Shown piece by piece: positions 57,181-64,000 of a stretch of 64,000 bases of DNA. The DNA is from Paraspadella gotoi (lineage: Eukaryota; Chaetognatha), in contig CM119270.1 of NCBI GenBank assembly GCA_051294375.1, positions 19,727,741-19,791,740 of the forward strand, written 5' to 3'. The translations under genes and the position numbers were made by a program. Positions within the stretch are counted from its first letter, which is position 1. Every line of letters begins with the position of its first letter. The notes beneath the pieces were generated by a model that did no database searches, was not told the DNA's origin, and saw only the letters and a program-made list of their open reading frames with translations.

Positions 57181-59618
57181 TTAAACGTCAACCACCATCT
57201 TCTTGTGAACGTCCGTGTTCCCGATAACAGCGCAAACTCTTCGAAGCTAATTTTCCCGTCGCCGTCGTGGTCGTGGATCTGAATGGTCTTGTCCACGATT
57301 TGCTGCAATTGAGTGTCTTTCAAGTTGGTGCCCACCATCATTTTTCAGGACCTTCGAGGAGAGTCGAAGGGGGGGGGGACGGAGGGAGGGGGGTGGGAAG
57401 AGAGGGGGGCAGGGTGGCGAAGAGTTTAATTATATACGGAGGGATGTATTATATCTCGAGAAAAAAAGGGGAAAAGGTTGAGCCGAGGGGAAAAACGATC
57501 GAAAAAAAGAGTATCGTCGGAGTTTAATTTACGAATATATACGTTTGAAATATAAAATTAACAGTAGGAAGCGATAAAGATGAAAATTTAGTTAGCCGGT
57601 TGGTTGAGCCGTGATGAGACTCCGCATAAGTTGATAATCGAGTTACGTAATAAATCAAACGCTGTGGCGAATCCTAAATTCGCCTCCCGTATAGCCTGGT
57701 GAAACTCAGCTCGTCCCATTGGCTTGGACAGCCAAGTACTCTTTCACCAACCGTGAGTTCCGGGTTCAATACCCTCACGGTCACGCTGGTTAAAGTGTGA
57801 TTGTATCGGCATAAACACGCCAGTGACATGGGGTCGTTCACTGCAGGTCCAAAGCCCTGAGCGCCAGCTGCCGGGAGATGCCTCACACCCCAGGCATCAC
57901 ACATGTCCCTCCGTTGCCACAACGCTCGATTTCTCTTCAAGATGGTGAAGAAATCTCGGCTAATGTGAGGTCATGTTACATCGCTCCTCATGTCACTTAC
58001 TTGGAAGAGTTCTCCGTTAGAAATGTAACCATCACGATCCATGTCGTAGATCCGGAAAGCAAAGCGGAGCTTTTGTTCTTTGTCACTTTTGACACTGAAC
58101 TGTTGCGGGGGGGGGGAAGATGATAATGATATTGTTAATAGGGATATTAATAGAGAGAAAGCTGACAAGTGACTTTACTTTTTTATTAATGGAGGGTAAG
58201 AGAGAAGTAGAGGGAGAGGGAGTTAAGATCAGGAAAAGAGAGAGGGAAAGTTGTTGACAATTGGAAATGAAGGAAAACTGTATTAGAAGTGGGATGATCG
58301 TTAAAGAGAAGACAGAAGTGAGAGATAGAGCGAGTCAAAGAGTGAGTGGAAGGGTGAGAGAGGGAAAAGAAAAGGGAGAAAGGCGTAATGCGAATAGGAG
58401 AGCGGCTCAGCAAGATGAGCATTTATGAATCTTGAAAGAGAAAAAGTTGAAAAGAGGAAAAGAGGGAAAAAAATACTTTAATGAGTTTTTCTATGGTGAA
58501 CTGACAGAGACACAGCGAGAAAAATGCGGGAAAAATATTTATGAATCGCATCAGTTATTCTGGGAGAGAGAAAAACAGAGAGAGGGAGGGAGTGGAAAAA
58601 GACACGCTGATGTTTCCGGTAAACAATAATTAAATTAAAAACAAAATACTAAAACGTAATAAAACGTAATAAAACAAAATTAACCTAAAACCATAAAAAG
58701 AAGCAAATAATAAACAAAACAATATTACCAATTTATTAAAACATTACTTAAATTATTAATATCATTAATTCTTATTATTAATCAGATTATAAAATAATAA
58801 TAATAACCTGAGACAATCCTTCGATGAATTCCTTGAAATCCACCTCCCCATTTCCGTCTGTATCGAATATATCTATGACTCGTTGGACTAAAGGGTTTTG
58901 CTGCAATTCTGGCAGCGACATAAATTCGTCTGTAATCGAGGGAAAAATAAACATACATTAATAAATGAGTTTAACTACATTGAAAACAAATTAAATATGG
59001 GATAGAATTAATCAATTCAACAAGCGTTTCCCTAATCTACTCAACCTACAATAAGCCCAATCTATTAAAAGTATCTATGTTCAATGTGCCCTATAAACTT
59101 ATGATCAATAAACCCAATCCATCCTAGGCAATTAGTGTCATTAAGCTGTATCCCAAAATATAGCTATATCAATGACTCCCATCAAACTATTGCACCTAAT
59201 GTTTCAAAAGCCAAATTCACCCAACTATGGTCAATGAGCCCAATCTACCCTCTGCTCACTGAGTCTAAAATCACATCACCTACTCTCAATGAGCCCAATC
59301 TACCCAATGCACCTATGCTAAATAAGCCCAAACTGCTCAACACACCTATATTCAATGAGCCCAAAACCCACATACCTATGCTTAATGAGCCCAATCTACC
59401 CAACGCACCTATGCTTAATGAGCCTAAACTAACACACCTATGCTCCATAAGCCCAAAACCAATGCACCTATGCTCAATGAGCCCAATCTACCCAACGCAC
59501 CTATGCTCAATGAGCCCGATCCGTCCAAATCAAGTTTTCTGAATCGTTTCCCCAATCTCTTTATCTCTTCTGCGTCGAATGTCGCGCATTCCAGGGGCAG
59601 CGAGGCTTCGTTCCCCAT
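57181..59618 (-). CDS. CanB: Calcineurin subunit B (regulatory EF-hand subunit)
   Basis: Regulatory subunit of the Ca2+/calmodulin-dependent phosphatase calcineurin; it binds four Ca2+ and the catalytic A subunit. Coding exons: 59501-59618, 58808-58929, 58001-58099 and 57181-57351, with introns of 571, 708 and 649 bp and GT..AG borders in consistent phase (1, 0, 0). About 169 residues. It begins with the MGNEAS N-myristoylation signal. Four EF-hand loops are readable: [36 protein letters not shown] and [12 protein letters not shown]. It ends [13 protein letters not shown]. Exon 4 contains two opposite single-base homopolymer changes: an extra A in the AAAAA after VLK, and a missing T where EEF-Cys is expected. 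Without them the conserved frame continues to TAA at 57181. They look like sequencing errors, not a pseudogene, because everything else is intact. An acceptor 25 bases before the ATG (59643) shows a further 5' UTR intron. Confidence 0.96.
57690..57930 (+). mobile_element. tRNA-like SINE in calcineurin B intron 3
   Basis: A GC-richer block in the intron contains an A-box-like TGGCTTGGACAGCC and, 42 bases on, a near-perfect B box GGGTTCAATACCC inside the stem CCGTGAG/CTCACGG. This is the layout of a tRNA-derived SINE head followed by a unique body. It is antisense to the host gene. Ends and target duplication are not clear. Confidence 0.6.
59140..59500. repeat. Minisatellite derived from the exon 1 / intron 1 junction
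   Basis: Intron 1 (minus-strand sense) continues from the donor ATAG|GTGCGTTGGG into TAGATTGGGCTCATTGAGCATAGGTGCGT. The unit of about 33 bp therefore repeats the last 18 or so exon bases plus the donor. At least six copies are recognisable up to about 59280, and more decayed ones to about 59140. Copies nearest the exon are most similar to it. Confidence 0.88.
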
Positions 59619-59643
59619 CGTAGAACGGTTGTGATGTTATTGG

Positions 59644-60834
59644 CTGCGGAAAAAAAAAAGAGTTTTGAGAGTGGAAGAGACGCGAAACCGGTAACTCCAA
59701 TATGAAAATGAGTTCTACTTTGTTCCATTAACAAGATCGTCTTGCCTCAGAATTTAGATGGACTGCGGTTGGTTTTAAGGCCTTTATCCTACTGTATTAG
59801 GAGATCCTGCTTTCACTCAAGAATCGAAGTATAGTTCACCGTTTAACTAGTTAACTACTAGAGAGCTTAACGGCCCTTTCAACGAAATATAATATTTTTT
59901 GTTTCAATTAAAAATAAAAATTATAATTAGGTGGTTGCGTTACAAGTTTGAAAGACGTTAGTATCAGCGGGAAGGCAACGGAACGACGCCAACAGTTTTG
60001 ACACACGAGAATAAATGTTCGAATTTTGTGTTAGTTTTTTTAAAACAAAATTGATTGAAAAACCCGAAATAGTTTTAAAATCGCACATTTCACAATTGTA
60101 CATTGAATTCCAATTACAAAGTATGTAATCCTTGAGATCGAGAGCGCAGTAAAAATCGACCCTCAAAAAAATTCAAAGGTCAGACTGACGGTTAATCAAC
60201 AGTAATTCATTTAAATCTGTTTTAAATTCGGATTATTTAACTGTAACAGATTCTGATTGAAAAGGTTTACCGGGATCTTAATACGAAAACAGTTACGACA
60301 ATGAACATATTGTTGTTTGTAGTATTGAAAATCTCTTTCAGTCGTTAGATAATTCTTAGTAAAGAGGTTATTAAAAGACGCCCCAAAATCTGATTAAATT
60401 TACTGTCGCTTTGAATTGACTTTTTTTGAGTTAACCCAAAAAAAAAAAGCAATAAGTTTTTAAAGCAACAAATAGCGAAAAAAAATTGAGCAAATAACGG
60501 TACAAAAAATTAAGAAAATGTCGGAAAAACGTTAGTCCGAGGAGCTGTCATTGAAGTTGCAAGAAACGGAAGAAAAAGTAGGGTAAAAGTCAGTCGGTCA
60601 GTCCTGATGCTGGTTCTAAGTTGGCCGCATGAAAACGCTCAACTTACATGCTAAGGATGAACTGGTTTTCGAGAAAACTTTTAAGTGTCATCCTTTAAGT
60701 TTAATTTAAAAAAGTCATAATAAAAAAGGTTGAAAAGTAGATATGTAGATCAGATATACAATTATAAACACCAAATAACTAAAGAGAATTTTGCCTATCC
60801 TCTCAGCCACCCTAGCACCAAATCGATTTATTCT
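59644..60834. other. Upstream region of calcineurin B, no feature recognised
   Basis: Should contain the 5' UTR intron of calcineurin B. AT-rich; the minus-strand 79-codon frame at 59927-60166 has no recognisable motif. Confidence 0.4.
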
Positions 60835-61134
60835 TCACCTGATTGAAAGAGTTACGAAAGAATTTCCAGGACGGGGATTCCACGGCTCGAGTTCGCGAGG
60901 CTGGGAGTTCCGAACGCGACGCCAATCTCCGGGCGTCGCAGCCTGATTCGAGGCGAGGCTCGCAGAGTCTATCCCTGGCGCCGCAAAGTCGATCCCTGGC
61001 ACCGCGGCCTGTCCTTCAGCGAGGCTCACAGAGTTTCTTGCGGACCCGGCGGCGCCCGCCTCATTCGTTCTCGAGGATGAGTCGGCGTCGGCAGCGGCGG
61101 CGACGGCGTACTTGGCGGACTCACCACGACTCAT
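60835..61134 (-). CDS. GC-rich alanine-rich ORF, unknown
   Basis: A 99-codon frame starts MSRGESAKYAVAAAADADSS and contains an internal duplication (PGIDFA / PGIDSASLA). It is a sharp GC-rich island in AT-rich DNA and could be a first coding exon or an untranslated first exon (possibly even that of calcineurin B, which lies downstream on the same strand). A GTAACT donor-like site lies near its 3' end. No homologue recognised. Confidence 0.3.
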   Translation of the reverse strand: MSRGESAKYAVAAAADADSSSRTNEAGAAGSARNSVSLAEGQAAVPGIDFAAPGIDSASLASNQAATPGDWRRVRNSQPRELEPWNPRPGNSFVTLSIR

Positions 61135-61345
61135 TTGAATTCTTCATTTTGGGGAGAATCGCTGTTTTCTTTTTTGTTTTTTTTGTTTTTTTCGCAGTTT
61201 TTTTTTTTTTTTTTTTTGTTGGTTGCCGTTTTCTGGAATAGATTAAAAAGGTATAGTATTTTGAAATACGATATAAATTTCGCTGGAAAAAAAAATCTAC
61301 AATATAAGATCACGTCTCCTAATAACTTTTTTTTCGAATCTCAGC
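61135..61345. other. T-rich, no feature recognised
   Basis: Contains a T run of about 20 bases near 61198-61217. Confidence 0.4.
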
Positions 61346-61435
61346 GTCGGAAAGAGAGAGAGAGAGAGAGAGAAGAGAGAGAGAGAAGAGAGGAGAGAGG
61401 AGAAAAGAGAGAGAGAGATGAGAGAGAGAGAGTTA
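61346..61435. repeat. Interrupted (GA)n
   Basis: GA repeats with AAGAG and GGAG interruptions. Confidence 0.9.
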
Positions 61436-62345
61436 CGTGGGGGAGGGGCCGACGTAAATACTGGATCTGTTTTGGCGATAAAAGTTCTCCGCGCGGATTT
61501 ACGGAGAAGAGAGAAATGAAAACAGACAGAATGAGCAATTGCAAGAAAATAAGAAAGAATGCAAAAGCATCCGGGAAATAAGATTAAAATTATATTGATT
61601 CGTAAGGTTCGAGCGACGTTGGCGGATTTCGCAACGTTGCCTCATTTTGTCCCTGATCCCCGGAATGCTTTTGGATTAAAAATGCTTCCGGCATTCGGTC
61701 GACTCTTTTGGGCTCGAGTTTTCTAATTGGGCGTTTTTGTCTTCGGTTTTATTTTGATTTCAATTACTAGTGGCAAGAGAATTAAAAACAGTTAGAAGCG
61801 GCGGTTAGTTTATTCGAGTTTTACTACTGGGGGGGAGGGAAATACAAATCTCTTTCCAAAGGATCTTCAACCTCTCCACACAGATCCGGTATAAAAAGTT
61901 AACGAATTAAATTAAATTGATCTAATCTAATTGTTACGACCCGCCGGTACGAGAAGTCCTTCGGACGAAGTTAATTCCAAACTCAGATATCGCGTTTCCC
62001 GAGTCTTCGGTTCTAACATAATAAACGTATAAAAAGAAAATTTAAAGACAACAAAGAATTCGGTTGATGTTTTAATTTTAATAACGTGAACGGATTGAAG
62101 AGAAAAGGAAAAGGTGATCAATCGCGAATATTGAAGATGTGAAAATGGAGAGAAAATAATGCGAATCACTGAAACTGTACGAATATTCTTTTTTTTTTTA
62201 AATTGAAGATTCTCTTTCGATTTACGGAGATCTCGACCCGACGGAAATTCCTAGGGTCAACGAGATCAACTTAAGGAGAAAAAAAAAAACTTAAACGATA
62301 AGAGTCGAAAAATCAGGTGCGCGCCTCTCTCTTCGACAGACCAGC
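61436..62345. other. No gene recognised
   Basis: Mixed sequence; palindromic GTACGAGAAGTCCTTCGGACGA-type patch near 61947. No coding support. Confidence 0.4.
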
Positions 62346-62471
62346 AGGAGAGAGAGAGAGGGAGAGACAGAGAGAGAGAGAGAGAGAGAAGACTGGCGGC
62401 GGGAGAGAGGGAGGTAGACGACGAACGTTGGTCGAGTTACTATTCGAGGAGATATCGTTGCCATCATGCAA

Positions 62472-62535
<64 letters not shown>
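62346..62535. repeat. (GA)n cluster
   Basis: Interrupted GA at 62347-62390 and a pure run at about 62476-62535. Confidence 0.95.
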
Positions 62536-62537
<2 letters not shown>

Positions 62538-62879
62538 CTGAAAATCCAGTGGAAGAGTCCGAGGGAGACGACGAAGAGGAGAGAGGGAGGAGTGAGCCAG
62601 TCGGCGAGAAGTAGGCGTTAGTGCGAACCGTGTATGTCAGAGAGAGCGGGAGAAAGAGAGAGAGAGAGACAGAGATATGACACCAGTTTTCTAGCTCGGA
62701 GGAAAATCAGGTTCCACGCTCAAAGGTGTTTTACCTATCGCGCGATCGATTTTGAGACACCCAGATCCACATTTAATACGAGAGAAAAGGAATTAAAAAA
62801 CAAGTTTCTTAATTTTATTCTCTCTTCGATAATCTCTCCTTTTTCTCTCCCTCTGTGTCTCAACAACGACGCCACTTGA
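62536..62879. other. No feature recognised
   Basis: Purine-rich then mixed sequence with no supported exon. Confidence 0.35.
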
Positions 62880-63056
62880 CAGCGGAACGATGTGCTCGTT
62901 CGGGGCCCGGTAAGAGATAGAGAGAGACTGGCACGACGTGAGCGCAGCGGCGCAGCTGCGGTAGCGGTGGCCACGACCAGCCCAGCGGCTGCAGCAGCAA
63001 CGCAGTCACAAAAACAGGAGCCAACGTTGGTGAAGACGAAAAAAATATGTTTATTT
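62880..63056 (+). CDS. GC-rich alanine/serine-rich frame, possible exon
   Basis: A frame reading ARRERSGAAAVAVATTSPAA then AAATQSQKQEPTLVKTKK is embedded in a CpG-rich patch. An ATG with GTAAGAG donor-like sequence (near 62890-62915) lies in another frame just upstream. It may be a promoter/first-exon region. No homologue recognised; low confidence. Confidence 0.22.
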
Positions 63057-63372
63057 CTTTATTAATTTTTTTCTGTTAAATTATTTCATTACCTTTTTAT
63101 GTCCAAGGTAAATAATCTTTTTTTCGTTTCTGAGATAAAAACCAAAAAAAAAATGTTTTGAAAGTGAGAGCTAGACAGAGATTGAGAGAGTGAGAGATAG
63201 AGAGAGAGACAAACAGAAAAAAGAAAGAGAGAGAGAGAAAAAAGCCGCCAATCTCTGGAAATCTTAATCCAGGTTTGGTGCTTGATAGCATGAGAGAGAG
63301 CGATGAAAAGAGCGAGAGAGAGAGAGGAAGGCGCGTCTTCTCTTAGTGATGCGACCCTCATTTCCGGAACCG

Positions 63373-63376
<4 letters not shown>
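63057..63376. other. No gene recognised; short GA tracts
   Basis: Purine-rich with GA runs at about 63183-63240 and 63290-63330. Confidence 0.4.

Positions 63377-63432
<56 letters not shown>
63377..63432. repeat. (CT)n microsatellite
   Basis: About 56 bp uninterrupted. Confidence 0.97.
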
Positions 63433-63434
<2 letters not shown>

Positions 63435-63610
63435 AACTGCGTGGGTGTGGACGGGCGCGAGAGGATGAGGAGGCATTCTTGTAATTCTTATGGGAGAATG
63501 AAGAGCGAGGGTGATTGGAAGAGCGTGGAGAAGAACGAGTGCCCGGGGTGAGGGAACTCGCCCTTTTGGGCTTAGGCGGGCGGGTAAGGGGCGAGGGTGA
63601 GGTCGCTGCG
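63433..63610. other. No feature recognised
   Basis: Purine/G-rich sequence without coding support. Confidence 0.35.
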
Positions 63611-63950
63611 GGGTAAAAGAAAAAGGAGGCAGAAAAATAAAATAGAAATAAAAATAAAAAAATGAAAAAGAAAAGAGAAATAAAAAAGGAAAAAGGAGGC
63701 AGAAAAAGAAAAGAGAAATAAAAAAGAAAAAAGAAAAGGAAAAGAAATTTAAAAAAGAAAAAAAGAAAAAAAAAGAGAAATAAAAAAGAAAAAAGAAAAG
63801 AGAAATAAAAAAGAAAAAAGCAAAAACAAAAAAAAAGGAAAATGGAGGCAGAAAAAGAAAAGAGAAATAAAAAAGGAAAAAAAGAGAAATAAAAAAGGAA
63901 AAAGGAGGCAGAAAAAAAAAAGAGAAATAAAAAAGGAAAATGAAGGCGGA
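63611..63950. repeat. Degenerate AAAAGGAGGCAGAAAAAGAA minisatellite
   Basis: AAAAAGGAGGCAGAAAAAG followed by AGAGAAATAAAAAAGG recurs about every 60-110 bp. The phenylalanine-rich minus-strand frame is an artefact. Confidence 0.85.
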
Positions 63951-64000
63951 GGAAAATCGTTGACCCCATGAAGAGAATTCGACGACCGAGAAAAGTGATG

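Noticed and set aside
57674-57940. 88-codon minus-strand frame in calcineurin B intron 3
   Set aside because: Lies within the tRNA-like SINE and the intron; spliced out by the conserved exon junctions.
59135-59542. 135-codon plus-strand frame with [11 protein letters not shown] repeats
   Set aside because: Translation of the intron 1 minisatellite on the wrong strand.

Overview
This window is invertebrate-like animal nuclear DNA. Genes are sparse and split by spliceosomal introns of about 0.2-2.2 kb with GT..AG borders, poly(A) signals are AATAAA, and the surroundings are AT-rich and loaded with simple repeats, above all (GA)n/(CT)n. The calcineurin B tail ([13 protein letters not shown]) resembles invertebrate orthologues. 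I cannot name the species or phylum. The assembly is imperfect: there are eight N-runs (five of 25 N or exactly 100 N), homopolymer indels inside a conserved gene, and two regions that look like duplicated or mis-joined contigs.

Layout. 1-5.5 kb holds a broken multi-pass membrane-protein gene that I do not recognise, present as overlapping inverted and direct copies around a 100-N join. 7.5-12.4 kb is a four-exon F-BAR protein gene on the + strand. Its last exon carries six 36-residue tyrosine-containing repeats and an SH3-ligand-like tail. Its introns 2 and 3 each hold a hAT-type element with 8-bp target-site duplications, and the first of these has been invaded by a near-perfect long hairpin. 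12.8-13.9 kb is a probable third hAT-type remnant. 14-31 kb is essentially gene-free and made of microsatellites, minisatellites and purine/pyrimidine tracts. 30-36 kb holds a diverged direct duplication of about 1.1 kb, plus a TATA box followed by a 30-codon signal-peptide-like ORF. 36-48 kb is again repeats, with a truncated tRNA-Lys(CUU) next to a TTAA-flanked inverted-repeat transposon. 48.4-49.3 kb is a CRIP-type LIM gene (- strand). 49.6-57 kb has minisatellites, a CRE-like palindrome and one candidate terminal exon. 57.1-59.6 kb is a complete four-exon calcineurin B gene (- strand), with a tRNA-like SINE in intron 3 and, in intron 1, a minisatellite grown from the exon 1 splice donor. 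60-64 kb has two GC-rich alanine-rich ORFs and more GA repeats.

The three recognisable genes (F-BAR membrane-bending protein, CRIP LIM protein, calcineurin regulatory subunit) are ordinary eukaryotic cell-biology genes. Nothing in the sequence ties them into one pathway or cluster. I found no CRISPR array, operon, phage or bacterial defence system. The most unusual observations are the splice-donor minisatellite, the nested hairpin in a hAT element, the transposon placed where an exon 4 branch point should be, and the in-frame TAG followed by a tyrosine-motif coding tail in the F-BAR gene.
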